Part shown: piece by piece, positions 18,303-27,338 of the stretch
Numbering within the stretch: the stretch's first letter is position 1
Layout of the letters: each line of letters opens with the position of its first letter
From: Lachnospiraceae bacterium
Lineage (GTDB): Bacteria > Bacillota > Clostridia > Lachnospirales > Anaerotignaceae
Direction of reading: 5' to 3'
Length of the DNA stretch: 64,000 nt
NCBI GenBank assembly: GCA_019422065.1
Contig: JAHZEA010000004.1
Location: 69,477-133,476 of the forward strand
Made by a program: the position numbers and the translations under genes
Notes under the pieces: generated by a model
The model's database searches: none
Told to the model about the DNA's origin: nothing
Seen by the model: only the letters and a program-made list of their open reading frames with translations

Positions 18303-19586
18303 ATGGATAAAAATAATTGGAAAATCGGAACACAGGCTGTTCAGGGTGTTTACTGGCCTGAAAATGCTAAAGCAAGAGTTGTACCTATTACAATGAGCAC
18401 TACATACAGATATGACAATTGTGAGGAACTGGCAAGTGTATTTGACCTTGAACAGGACACAGACATGTATACAAGGCTTTCTAACCCTACAACTGACATA
18501 CTTGAAAAAAAGATAGCGCTTATGGAAGGCGGAGTTGGCGCTCTTGCCACATCTTCCGGTATGGCTGCTATTACACTTGCTGTACTTAATATGTGCAAAA
18601 AAGGCGACAGCATACTTGCTGCTAATAATATTTATGGCGGCGCCTATACTGTTTTTACAACTACATTTAAAGATTTAGGCATTGAAGCCATTATGTTTGA
18701 CCCGGATATTTCAGAGGAAGAAATGCTTGCCCTTGCTAAAGATAATACAAAGCTTGTTTATGGCGAGTCTATAAGCAATCCTTTGGCTAAGGTTCTTGAT
18801 TTTGGCAAATTTTCAAGAGTAGCTCAAAAATTAGGTGTGCCTTTAATGATTGACAATACATTTGCTACACCAGCTTTATGTAAGCCTTTTGAGCTGGGTG
18901 CCAATATTGTTGTTCACTCTACAAGTAAATATCTTGACGGACATGCTGTAGCTCTTGGCGGTATAATTGTAGATGGCGGAAACTTTAACTGGGATAACGG
19001 CAAGTTCCCTGATTTTGTTGAGCCTGACGAAAGCTACCATGGTGTAAGCTATTTTAAAAACTTTGGAAAAACAGCTTACATTACAAAAGCAAGAGTTCAG
19101 ATGATGAGAAACTTTGGTATGACTCCAAGCCCATTTAACTCATGGCTTATTAACCTTGGCTGTGAAACACTTCATTTAAGAATGAGAAAACACAGCGATA
19201 ACGCTCTTAAAATAGCTAAATATCTTGAAGCTCATGACATGTGTGCATGGGTTAAATACCCTGGCCTTGAAAGCAGCCAGTATCACAGTCTTGCTGAAAA
19301 ATACCTTCCTAACGGATGCAGCGGTGTTATGACATTTGGTGTTAAAGGCGGAAGGGAGGCTTCAAGAAAGTTTATAAATTCGCTTAAAATGGTGGCTCTT
19401 GTTACACATGTTGCAGATTCAAGAACATGCGTACTTCAGCCGGCTTCTACAACACATAGACAGCTTTCTGACCAAGAGCTTATTGACTGTGGTATTTCAC
19501 CTGAAATGATAAGACTTTCAATAGGCATTGAGGAGCCGGAGGACATTATTGCCGATTTTGAACAGGCGTTTGAAAACTGCAAATAA
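18303..19586 (+). CDS. metY: O-acetylhomoserine sulfhydrylase (MetY-type PLP enzyme)
   Basis: Fold-type I PLP enzyme of the Cys/Met metabolism family. The PLP-binding lysine is Lys209 in HSTSKYLDGH. SSGMAAITLAVLNM, RLSNPT and IDNTFATPALCKPFELGAN are family blocks. At 427 residues it matches O-acetylhomoserine sulfhydrylases, which condense O-acetylhomoserine with sulfide or methanethiol, rather than the roughly 380-residue cystathionine synthases and lyases. Methionine gamma-lyase activity cannot be excluded. The MetA at 3772 with acetyl-type Glu111 would supply its substrate. AGGAGG is 10 bp upstream. Confidence 0.85.
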   Translation: MDKNNWKIGTQAVQGVYWPENAKARVVPITMSTTYRYDNCEELASVFDLEQDTDMYTRLSNPTTDILEKKIALMEGGVGALATSSGMAAITLAVLNMCKKGDSILAANNIYGGAYTVFTTTFKDLGIEAIMFDPDISEEEMLALAKDNTKLVYGESISNPLAKVLDFGKFSRVAQKLGVPLMIDNTFATPALCKPFELGANIVVHSTSKYLDGHAVALGGIIVDGGNFNWDNGKFPDFVEPDESYHGVSYFKNFGKTAYITKARVQMMRNFGMTPSPFNSWLINLGCETLHLRMRKHSDNALKIAKYLEAHDMCAWVKYPGLESSQYHSLAEKYLPNGCSGVMTFGVKGGREASRKFINSLKMVALVTHVADSRTCVLQPASTTHRQLSDQELIDCGISPEMIRLSIGIEEPEDIIADFEQAFENCK

Positions 19587-19623
19587 TAAGCATTAACTTT
19601 TTAATTAAAGGAGGCGGCACACT

Positions 19624-21825
19624 TTGAGAGATACGGTTACGATAAACGATATTGAACTGCTTTTAAGAAACGAATACGGTGATCCTCACAGTGTTTTGGG
19701 ACTGCATATTGTTTCTAAAGACGGTAATGACTTTGCCGTTGTAAGAGAGCTGATACCAGGGGCTGTTTCCATTGATGTTAAGGACAATGCTTCCGGTAAA
19801 AAGTATAAAATGGAAAAGATACATGATGACGGATTTTTCTCTGTTATAATTGATGAGAAAAAAGAGTATTTTAATTATACTCTTATAGTCGATTTTGGCG
19901 GTGGCAATGTATGGGTTACACCTGACCAGTATACATTTGAACCTACTGTTACAGATTATGACATATATCTTTTCGCACAAGGTAATAATTACAGAATTTA
20001 TGATAAGTTAGGCGCTCATGAACAGACAATAGACTCGGTAGAAGGCGTTTCATTTGCAGTTTGGGCACCTAATGCAAAAGGTGTAAGTGTTATAGGCGCT
20101 TTTAACATGTGGGACCCAAGAAGGAGCCAAATGCGCCTTTTAAATAACAGCGGTATTTGGGAGATTTTTATTCCGCAGGTAAAATCGGGCGATAAATACA
20201 AGTTTAGAATTAAAGACGCTCATGGCGGTGTTACGGATAAATGTGACCCTTATGGTGTTGCTATGGAGTTAAGGCCTGGTACGGCTTCTATTGTTTATAA
20301 CATCCATAATTATCAGTGGAATGATGAGGAATGGATTAAATACCGTTCTGAGCATGAAAGATATGACAGGCCTGTTAATATTTACGAGGTACACATGGGC
20401 TCGTGGCGCCGTGTAGGCAACGAAGACCGGTTTATGACATACCGAGAGGCTGCCCAAATGCTTGTTAAGTATGTTAAAGAAATGGGATATACGCATATTG
20501 AGTTCCTACCTCTTGCTGAGCACCCGTTTGACGGTAGCTGGGGTTATCAGGTAATAGGATATTATGCTCCTACAAGCCGTTACGGAAGTCCCGAAGACTT
20601 TATGTATTTAATTGATACATGCCACCAAAACGGCATAGGCGTTATTATGGACTGGGTTCCGGCGCATTTTCCTAAAGATACGGCAGGTCTTGCACGTTTT
20701 GACGGTACGGCTCTTTATGAGCATGAGGATTCACGCCTTGGAGAGCACAGAGAGTGGGGCACTTATATATTTAACTACGGCAGAAACGAAGTTAAAAATT
20801 TCCTTATTGCAAATGCTGTTTATTGGTTCAGAGAATATCATATAGACGGTTTAAGGGTAGACGCTGTTGCGTCTATGCTGTACCTTGATTATGGCAGAAA
20901 CGACGGGGACTGGATAGCCAATCGTTATGGCGGAAGGGAAAACTTAGATGCTGTTGAGTTTTTGAAACACTTAAATTCAATAGTCAGAAAAACATTTCCG
21001 GGTGTTATGATGATGGCTGAGGAGTCTACATCATGGGAAGGCGTTACACGCGATACAAAGTATGACGGTCTTGGTTTTACTTTTAAGTGGGACATGGGCT
21101 GGATGAACGATTTCTTAAACTATATTAAAAAAGAAACCGTTTATAGGAAGTATCATCACAACTATCTTACATTCAGCATGATGTATAACTATAATGAAAA
21201 CTTTATACTTGTGCTTTCTCACGACGAAGTTGTGCACATGAAAGGCGCCATGATTTATAAAGTGCCTGGGGATTTATGGCAAAAAGCCGCTAATCTGCGT
21301 GTTTCATACGGTTTTATGTATGGTCATCCGGGCAAAAAACTGTTGTTTATGGGTAATGAAATAGGCCAGTTTTCGGAATGGAGCGAGGCCAGAAGCCTTG
21401 ACTGGCACTTGCTGCAATACGATACACACAGAAATCTTAAAGACTATATGATGGATTTAAACCACTTTTATTTAAAACATCCGGCTATGTGGAAAAAAGA
21501 CTTTGACCCTGCCGGCTTTGAGTGGATAGACTGCGACGACGCTTCAAGAAGCATAGTATCTTTTGAAAGAAGATGTGACGCCGAAAGACTTACTATTGTA
21601 TGTAACTTTACTGAAACAACATACGACACATTTAAGCTTGGAGTTTATGAGCCGGGCGTTTATAAAGAAGTGTTTAACAGTGATAATCTGCGCTATGGCG
21701 GTACAGGCAGGCTTAATCAAGGTGATTATACGGCCGAAGACTACAGATGCTCAAAAGCGCCTTACAGCATAAATATTACACTTCCGCCACTTGGTTTTGT
21801 AATATTTAAAAAAGAAAGTGAATAA
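19624..21825 (+). CDS. glgB: 1,4-alpha-glucan branching enzyme
   Basis: Forms alpha-1,6 branches in glycogen. N-terminal CBM48 domains to about residue 250 (FAVWAPNAKGVSVIGAFN), then a GH13 barrel: DGLRVDAVASMLYLDYG holds the nucleophile Asp, MMAEEST the acid/base Glu and VLSHDEVVH the third carboxylate. The C-terminal beta domain ends ITLPPLGFVIFKK. Length of 733 residues is normal. It starts with TTG at 19624 after AAAGGAGGCGG. No other glycogen gene is in the window. It follows metY by 37 bp with no obvious terminator, so they may share a transcript without functional linkage. Confidence 0.95.
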   Translation: MRDTVTINDIELLLRNEYGDPHSVLGLHIVSKDGNDFAVVRELIPGAVSIDVKDNASGKKYKMEKIHDDGFFSVIIDEKKEYFNYTLIVDFGGGNVWVTPDQYTFEPTVTDYDIYLFAQGNNYRIYDKLGAHEQTIDSVEGVSFAVWAPNAKGVSVIGAFNMWDPRRSQMRLLNNSGIWEIFIPQVKSGDKYKFRIKDAHGGVTDKCDPYGVAMELRPGTASIVYNIHNYQWNDEEWIKYRSEHERYDRPVNIYEVHMGSWRRVGNEDRFMTYREAAQMLVKYVKEMGYTHIEFLPLAEHPFDGSWGYQVIGYYAPTSRYGSPEDFMYLIDTCHQNGIGVIMDWVPAHFPKDTAGLARFDGTALYEHEDSRLGEHREWGTYIFNYGRNEVKNFLIANAVYWFREYHIDGLRVDAVASMLYLDYGRNDGDWIANRYGGRENLDAVEFLKHLNSIVRKTFPGVMMMAEESTSWEGVTRDTKYDGLGFTFKWDMGWMNDFLNYIKKETVYRKYHHNYLTFSMMYNYNENFILVLSHDEVVHMKGAMIYKVPGDLWQKAANLRVSYGFMYGHPGKKLLFMGNEIGQFSEWSEARSLDWHLLQYDTHRNLKDYMMDLNHFYLKHPAMWKKDFDPAGFEWIDCDDASRSIVSFERRCDAERLTIVCNFTETTYDTFKLGVYEPGVYKEVFNSDNLRYGGTGRLNQGDYTAEDYRCSKAPYSINITLPPLGFVIFKKESE

Positions 21826-21855
21826 AATTATATAGTTTTATAAACAGTAATATTA

Positions 21856-21890
21856 AGCAGGGGATAAGTTTGGTTTATTCCCTGCTTTTT
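21856..21890 (+). terminator. Terminator after glgB
   Basis: A 12-bp stem AGCAGGGGATAA/TTATTCCCTGCT with one wobble pair, followed by five T. Confidence 0.88.
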
Positions 21891-21960
21891 AAATATTGCC
21901 AATATTATTAAGTGGTTTTTAATAAAATTAACGATTTTTATATTAAAAAAATTTTTAGTG

Positions 21961-21989
21961 TTGACGTAATAGCGGTTTTTGTGTATAAT
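21961..21989 (+). promoter_or_regulatory. Sigma-A promoter of rpsU-yqeY
   Basis: TTGACG at 21961 and TATAAT at 21984 are separated by 17 bp, a near-consensus housekeeping promoter about 80 bp before rpsU. Confidence 0.85.
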
Positions 21990-22070
21990 CTTTAAGTATG
22001 TGATGTACTGTAAAGACTATGTTAAGTCTGTGCGTCATAGCAGATTAAGCTCACGGAGGGAGGGAAATTC

Positions 22071-22247
22071 ATGTCAGAGGTTAGAGTAAAAGAAAATGAA
22101 TCCTTGGATAGTGCTCTTCGTCGCTTTAAAAGAAACTGTGCCAGAGATGGTATAATGGGTGAAGTTCGTAAGAGAGAACATTATGACAAGCCAAGCGTTA
22201 AGCGTAAAAAGAAATCAGAGGCTGCAAGAAAGCGTAAATTCAAATAA
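22071..22247 (+). CDS. rpsU: Small ribosomal subunit protein bS21
   Basis: A 58-codon gene: start MSEVRVKENESLDSALRRF, highly basic end KKKSEAARKRKFK, both typical of bS21, which helps the 30S subunit bind mRNA. It has a strong GGAGGGAGGG Shine-Dalgarno and a near-consensus promoter. The yqeY reading frame begins directly after the stop, and rpsU-yqeY is a common Firmicutes pair. Confidence 0.95.
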   Translation: MSEVRVKENESLDSALRRFKRNCARDGIMGEVRKREHYDKPSVKRKKKSEAARKRKFK

Positions 22248-22268
22248 TTGAAGGCTGAGATGGTAAAT

Positions 22269-22712
22269 ATGTCTTTAAAAGACAAACTTATGCTTGATTT
22301 GAAAGAAGCCATGAAAGATAAAGACACTATACGCAAAAATACAGTGCAGCTTGTTCGTTCTGGTGTACTTCAAATTGAGAAAGATAAAAAGATTGAGCTT
22401 GATGATGAAGGCGTGCTTGATGTAATATCAAAAGAGCTTAAAAAACGCCGTGATTCCATGCCTGACTATGTTAAAAGCGGACGTCAGGACCTCATTGATA
22501 ATCTCAATAAAGAAATTGAAGTTTTACTTACTTACCTTCCAAAACAGTTGACTGAAGACGAAATAAGGGCAATTGTGGAAGAAGCTGTTAAGGAAACAGG
22601 TGCCACAACTATGAAAGATATGGGCAAGGTTATGGCCAATGTAACACCAAAGGTTAAAGGCCGTGCCGATAACAAGATAGTTAGCGGACTTGTAAAACAG
22701 ATGCTTCAGTAA
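22269..22712 (+). CDS. yqeY: GatB/YqeY domain-containing protein
   Basis: Small protein resembling the tail domain of the GatB subunit of tRNA-dependent amidotransferase; it may bind tRNA, but its function is not established. MSLKDKLMLDLKEAMKDKD is the typical start, and TGATTMKDMGKVMANVTPK plus GRADNKIVSGLVKQML the typical end. The frame is open from a TTG at 22248 and also has ATG 22260. ATG 22269 gives the usual 147-residue length. It directly follows rpsU and is co-transcribed. Confidence 0.9.
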   Translation: MSLKDKLMLDLKEAMKDKDTIRKNTVQLVRSGVLQIEKDKKIELDDEGVLDVISKELKKRRDSMPDYVKSGRQDLIDNLNKEIEVLLTYLPKQLTEDEIRAIVEEAVKETGATTMKDMGKVMANVTPKVKGRADNKIVSGLVKQMLQ

Positions 22713-22719
22713 AGCAAAC

Positions 22720-22747
22720 GACCGTTGCGAAAGCAGCGGTCTTTTTT
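22720..22747 (+). terminator. Terminator of rpsU-yqeY
   Basis: A 9-bp stem GACCGTTGC/GCAGCGGTC with a GAAA tetraloop and six T. Confidence 0.93.
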
Positions 22748-22830
22748 GCGTTATATATAAAATAACAGAAAATATTTGATTATGCTTAAATTGTGGAATT
22801 TAAAACAGAAATAATTTAAAATTACAATAA

Positions 22831-22873
22831 AAAAACAGCAGTTAAATTACAGATAAATTTAGCCGCTGTTTTA
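22831..22873 (-). terminator. Terminator of the PsiE-like gene
   Basis: A stem of about 16 bp, AAACAGC... with ...GCTGTTT, with two wobble pairs, followed on the minus strand by a T-run. Confidence 0.8.
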
Positions 22874-22879
22874 TATGTA

Positions 22880-23305
22880 TTATTTTTGTTCTTCTATATT
22901 TTCTTGTTTAGTTTTATTTTTTGACATGTTTGTTAAGTATTTTTTAGCTGCAAGAAGTGCCACTATAGATAAAACACCTAAGAGCATTTGGAATGTATCA
23001 AGATGTTCAACTACCATTTGTCTTGATATAGCAAGCATTAAAACTTCTATAAGATTTTCAGGTGTGTGCTGGCACAGAAGTTTAACAAACTCAAGACCTA
23101 CTACAAGTGTTAAAGCTGACGCAAGGAAAGCTGAAAAATCAGAAGATGACATTTTAAATATATCAACATTTATAATTTGAGAAATTAGGTTATACAACAT
23201 AAAAATGATTACAATAGTTATAAATATTGCTACTATAATCTCAAAGATTTGAATAATTTTGAACATTAAACTGCTGAATTTTTCTTTAAAAGTTATAAAA
23301 TCCAT
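22880..23305 (-). CDS. PsiE-like small membrane protein
   Basis: 141 residues with four hydrophobic helices and a Lys/Glu-rich cytosolic tail. FLASALTLVVGLEFVKLLCQ, the following segment LIEVLMLAISRQMVVE and LLGVLSIVALLAAKKYL follow the layout of the phosphate-starvation-inducible PsiE family, whose function is unknown. CAGGAGG precedes ATG 23305. Single gene with its own terminator. The family call rests on motif layout only. Confidence 0.6.
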   Translation of the reverse strand: MDFITFKEKFSSLMFKIIQIFEIIVAIFITIVIIFMLYNLISQIINVDIFKMSSSDFSAFLASALTLVVGLEFVKLLCQHTPENLIEVLMLAISRQMVVEHLDTFQMLLGVLSIVALLAAKKYLTNMSKNKTKQENIEEQK

Positions 23306-23578
23306 CCAATTACCTCCTGTTTTTTTAATCTTTCTAATCTTTCTAATTATATTTTATACATTGATGGGGCACAAGTCAAGAAATATAAAAATAGAAGGTT
23401 TTGGGATTTAATTTGTCTAATTTCAAAACTAAAAAAATATTTTATTTTAAAGTATAAATCTTAATTAGATTATTTTATTATAATTAAAAAATAATAGGTT
23501 GTTTAGAATGTTTTTATATACTAAATTAATTAAATATTTAGTTATGAATTGTTGAGTTTAAATTCAGCTGAAAATTTC

Positions 23579-23621
23579 ACAACCGACACCATAATAATAT
23601 AATTATCACAGTATCGGCTGT
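23579..23621. repeat. Imperfect long hairpin after the orphan gene
   Basis: CAACCGACAC... pairs imperfectly with ...GTATCGGCTG across an AT-rich loop just beyond the stop of the leftward gene 23632-24471. There is no clear T-run, so it is a weak terminator candidate. Confidence 0.4.
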
Positions 23622-23631
23622 ATTAAATAAT

Positions 23632-24471
23632 CTAAGCCTTGCGGTTTATATGATTTTTAGAATACGACTCATCAGTGTATCCGGTACTATACGAGGTATA
23701 GTTTGTTTTTGTATAAAAAACTTTTGGATTTGATTTAAAATCAGTTTTATTATCTGTTTTGATTTGTGTTTTATGTTCTGGAGCAGAATTTTGATTTTCC
23801 GGTATTTCGTTATTTTCAGTATCAAAGCTTTCATCTGTTTCGGTTTTATCATCAGTAACTTTATTGTCATTGTCAAGCTTATTATCAGGCTTATCATTTT
23901 TTTCTATTGATTTGTCTTTTTCTTTTTCGTCTTTTTCGGAAGGTAATCTGCTATATTCTCCACTTTTTATAAATTTTTGTGTGCTTTCCTCAATCCTATC
24001 TAATGAACGCTTTTCATGCATGACTATTTCTAATTTTTTACTTTTGGTAATGTATGGATTGTTTTCTACAGCTTTAACGGTAGACAATGATTTACTTATT
24101 TTGCCCATTTTAAGCCGGTCTACTTCTTCTTTTGTTCTGCACTTACGAAGTTTTTCTTCATAAGCCTTTTGTTCAGCTTCTTCGGCCACAAGCTGGCGGT
24201 ACGCTTCAGGGTCTTTAGCTTTTAAATATTTGCGTTCTTCTAATGTTAATTCTTCACCTGCAAAAAGCTTTGTATGTATTGCACGAAGCTTGTCATCACC
24301 TTTTGAAGCACATTCTTGAATTTCCTGAGCATTTTGGGCGCTGTTTAGCCATTCATCTAAAGATTTGCTTTTATCATTATATTTTCCACTTTGTTTTTTC
24401 AGATACCAATGTGTTTCCATTTCCATATTTTTCATTTGGGATGATAATCTGCCCATAATTGCAAAATTCAT
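23632..24471 (-). CDS. Hypothetical protein, charged and low-complexity C-terminus
   Basis: I do not recognise this protein. Residues 1-160 are charged and mostly helical, with EELTLEERKYLKAKDPEAY and CRTKEEVDRLKMGKIS. Residues 170-279 are a low-complexity Asp/Lys/Asn/Thr-rich tail (DKPDNKLDNDNKVTDDKTE) ending in a Tyr/Ser-rich stretch. There is no signal peptide or membrane helix. GGAAGGAGG before ATG 24471 supports expression. It is flanked by very AT-rich non-coding DNA on both sides, including 746 bp upstream. Confidence 0.7.
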   Translation of the reverse strand: MNFAIMGRLSSQMKNMEMETHWYLKKQSGKYNDKSKSLDEWLNSAQNAQEIQECASKGDDKLRAIHTKLFAGEELTLEERKYLKAKDPEAYRQLVAEEAEQKAYEEKLRKCRTKEEVDRLKMGKISKSLSTVKAVENNPYITKSKKLEIVMHEKRSLDRIEESTQKFIKSGEYSRLPSEKDEKEKDKSIEKNDKPDNKLDNDNKVTDDKTETDESFDTENNEIPENQNSAPEHKTQIKTDNKTDFKSNPKVFYTKTNYTSYSTGYTDESYSKNHINRKA

Positions 24472-25217
24472 GTATTTAACCTCCTTCCAAGTATTTATAA
24501 ATTACGTTTCTCTTTAATTAATATATCGAACTTCGAGTTTGAAATTTAATATATTTTGTGAATTTTTAATATTAAATAATAATGCTTTGTATATTTTGAG
24601 AAGTATTTTATAAAAAATAATTGCAAAAATACAGCAATTTTCATGTTTCTTATAAATTATATAATTAAATAATAAGAATTAATTTTATAAAAATTACAGT
24701 TTATTTGCTTATAATGGCTCTAAAAAATATTTATCAGAAAAAAAGTATTAGTTTATTGAAAATCATAAAATAAAAGTTTGTATTTAGTAATTGTAGTTAC
24801 AACTTGTTAACTGCTAATAAATGAATAAGGCTACTTTCGGCCTTTTAACTGTAATTTGAATTTTAAATTAATTGAAAGTTTGATAATGAAAAAATAGATA
24901 TAAAAATCATCTATTTTTAATGTAAAATGTATGTAAAATATAGATATGTTTCTTAATTAATAAGTTATTATCTATTCAATAGATTTTTAATTATAAGTTA
25001 TAAATCGTGTATTTTATTTTCTGTTAAGTAAGCATAATTGTATATAAAAAAAACCAATGATTTTTTGTTTAATATTTAATGTATAACAATTTGTTATAGA
25101 TTTTTGTATATAATCCGGTAATTGTTAGCAATATTTAACAGTTATATAATAATTTTAGGCTTAAGCAATTAAAAAAAAGCGCTTTTTACTTAAAAAACAT
25201 ATGGGAGGCGGTAATTT
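24472..25217. other. AT-rich intergenic region
   Basis: About 750 bp of extremely AT-rich DNA with stop codons in all frames. The only structure I see is a short AAGGC/GCCTT hairpin with following T near 24827-24848. No promoter could be assigned with confidence. Confidence 0.4.
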
Positions 25218-25283
25218 ATGTTTAATGGAAATGTGGCTTTTTATGATGTTTGTAAAAAGACCGGTATGGCTGTTTTTTATTGA
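25218..25283 (+). CDS. Possible 21-residue micro-ORF
   Basis: GGGAGGCGG sits 7 bp before an ATG opening a 21-codon frame, MFNGNVAFYDVCKKTGMAVF plus Tyr. The ribosome binding site is as strong as those of real genes here, and the stretch is isolated in non-coding DNA 465 bp before the AGCS symporter. It could be a leader peptide, a small protein or the remnant of a longer gene. Nothing in its sequence identifies it. Confidence 0.35.
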   Translation: MFNGNVAFYDVCKKTGMAVFY

Positions 25284-25747
25284 TGTTTAACGAAAATAAA
25301 AATGCTAAAGGCAAAATTATATGATTTTTAACAAGTGCTCTTATTTAAAGTAGTAAAATAACTTGTTATTTTTTAAGATGCTATATTAGTTAATTGATTT
25401 TTTAGTATGTAAACAGGTGTTTAAAGGATGCAGCTTTTTAAGATTAATACAGATTTATTAAATAGCAGCATTGTTAAAAAGCCAATGTGATATTACATAT
25501 TTTGTATCCACAAATGGGGTATAAATATATTTCATTTTATATTTTAATCCAAAGTCTTTTTATGAGCGAAAATAAATAGGGGAAATATGTATTTGCATAC
25601 TTTCCAAATTGAATAATTTTACTTATAAACAGAGCTGATAATATAATTTTGCAGTATTACATTTCCTTAAATTAAAAATATCATTTTAACATAGGTTTTT
25701 AGCGAAACATACAAATTTAATTGTTTAATTAAAAAGGAGGGGCTTTT
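25284..25747. other. Intergenic region upstream of the AGCS symporter
   Basis: About 460 bp, AT-rich. I looked for a glycine riboswitch, which often controls AGCS symporters, and found no recognisable core. AAAAAGGAGGGG at its end is the symporter's ribosome binding site. Confidence 0.4.
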
Positions 25748-27241
25748 ATGGCTGAATTTTTAGATGCTGTTGATGGTTTTCTGTGGGGTATGCCATTTAT
25801 TATATTTGTACTTGTAATAGGTCTTTATTATACTTTGCGCTCCGGACTGTTTTCTATTATACATTTGCCTTATATTATGAAAAACACTATAGGAAACAGA
25901 AGCGACAGTGAGAAAAGCAGTTCAGATGGTACTATATCATCATTTGCGGCTGTTGCCATAGCTATTGGCGGTACGGTAGGTGCTGGTAACCTTGCCGGTG
26001 TTGCTACAGCTGTTGCAACAGGCGGACCGGGTTCTGTTTTTTGGATGCTTGTATGGGCATTTTTCGGAATGATGATTAAGGTTGTAGAGGTTACTCTGGG
26101 CTGTTATTACAGAAATAAAGATGATGACGGCAATTATTACGGCGGTGCTACATTTATGATTGAAAAAGGCATTGACTGGGATAAAGGCAAGAAATATGGT
26201 GTTTTCCTTGCTATGGGCTTTTCAATTTCACTTTTTATTTCGTGGCTTGCCGGTTCACAGGCATATACAATTTCAGAATCTCTGCATGTAGCATTTGGAA
26301 TTAATCCTATAGTATTTGTTTTCCTTTATTCTTTCTTTATTTATTATGTAACTTGTAAAGGAACAACTCGTATTGGTAAGTTTGCCGAAAAATTAGTTCC
26401 TTTTATGTGTCTTGCTTTCATAGTTGGCGGTATTCTTCTTATAATTATGAATATTGGTAACCTTCCTGGCGTTATTAAAGCAATATTCCATGATGCATTT
26501 ACAGGTTCTGCTGCAACAGGCGGTTTCATTGGTTCTACAGTATCAGTAGCTATGCGTTCAGGTATTTCCCGTTCAATGAACTCAAACGAAGCTGGACAGG
26601 GTACATCACCTTTTGTTCATGGTTCAGCTAATGTTGACCACCCTATGAAACAGGGCCTTTGGGGTGCTTTTGAGGTATTTATAGATACAGTTATTATTTG
26701 TACAATTACTGCTTTAGCTGTACTTTGCACAGGCGTTTGGAGCAACGGCGAGGCTGGCGCTACACTTACAATGTCGGCTTATACACAAACATTCGGTCAG
26801 GTTGGAACATGGTTCCTTGGTATAATGGCTCTTCTTTTTGGTTTAACAACAACATCAGCATGGTATGCTTATGACATAGTTAATATCCGTTACATGCTTC
26901 GTAATCATCCTGTTTTAAGAGACAAACTTGTTAATGCTTGGAAGTTCCTTTTCCCAATACCTAACATTGTTATTGTAACAACTCTTACACTCCATGATTA
27001 TGATGCTACAGTTTTCTGGGCTATAACAGATATAGCTTTGGTTCTTCCAGTATTCTTTAACTTATTCTCATTGTTTGTATTACGTGACAAGTTCTGGGAG
27101 ATATTCAAAGATTATAAGGCTCGTTACATGGGAATAGGCAAAGTTGACCCTAATTTCCCTATATTCTATGAAAATGTAAAAGGCGTAGCTGAGAGAGAAA
27201 AAGAAATAAATGTTAAGCATCAGCAGGCACTTAAACAATAA
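25748..27241 (+). CDS. Alanine/glycine:cation symporter (AGCS family)
   Basis: Sodium- or proton-coupled uptake of alanine or glycine across the cytoplasmic membrane. 497 residues with about ten hydrophobic helices. The AGCS signatures are GGTVGAGNLAGVATAVATGG, then SGISRSMNSNEAGQGTSPF, and FGLTTTSAWYAYD near the C-terminus. It starts at ATG 25748 after AAAGGAGGGG. Monocistronic, with a strong terminator. Confidence 0.93.
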   Translation: MAEFLDAVDGFLWGMPFIIFVLVIGLYYTLRSGLFSIIHLPYIMKNTIGNRSDSEKSSSDGTISSFAAVAIAIGGTVGAGNLAGVATAVATGGPGSVFWMLVWAFFGMMIKVVEVTLGCYYRNKDDDGNYYGGATFMIEKGIDWDKGKKYGVFLAMGFSISLFISWLAGSQAYTISESLHVAFGINPIVFVFLYSFFIYYVTCKGTTRIGKFAEKLVPFMCLAFIVGGILLIIMNIGNLPGVIKAIFHDAFTGSAATGGFIGSTVSVAMRSGISRSMNSNEAGQGTSPFVHGSANVDHPMKQGLWGAFEVFIDTVIICTITALAVLCTGVWSNGEAGATLTMSAYTQTFGQVGTWFLGIMALLFGLTTTSAWYAYDIVNIRYMLRNHPVLRDKLVNAWKFLFPIPNIVIVTTLTLHDYDATVFWAITDIALVLPVFFNLFSLFVLRDKFWEIFKDYKARYMGIGKVDPNFPIFYENVKGVAEREKEINVKHQQALKQ

Positions 27242-27264
27242 TAATTAAATAATGCAAAAAAATA

Positions 27265-27300
27265 AGAAAACCCGAAATTTTATATTCGGGTTTTCTTTTA
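27265..27300 (+). terminator. Terminator after the AGCS symporter
   Basis: Perfect 12-bp stem AGAAAACCCGAA/TTCGGGTTTTCT followed by T. It may also act on the leftward anti-sigma gene. Confidence 0.92.
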
Positions 27301-27338
27301 TATATAAGTTTTTAAATGAAGGGGACTTAAGGGAGTTT

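Noticed and set aside
25284..25747. Glycine riboswitch before the AGCS symporter
   Set aside because: No recognisable aptamer core in the AT-rich leader.
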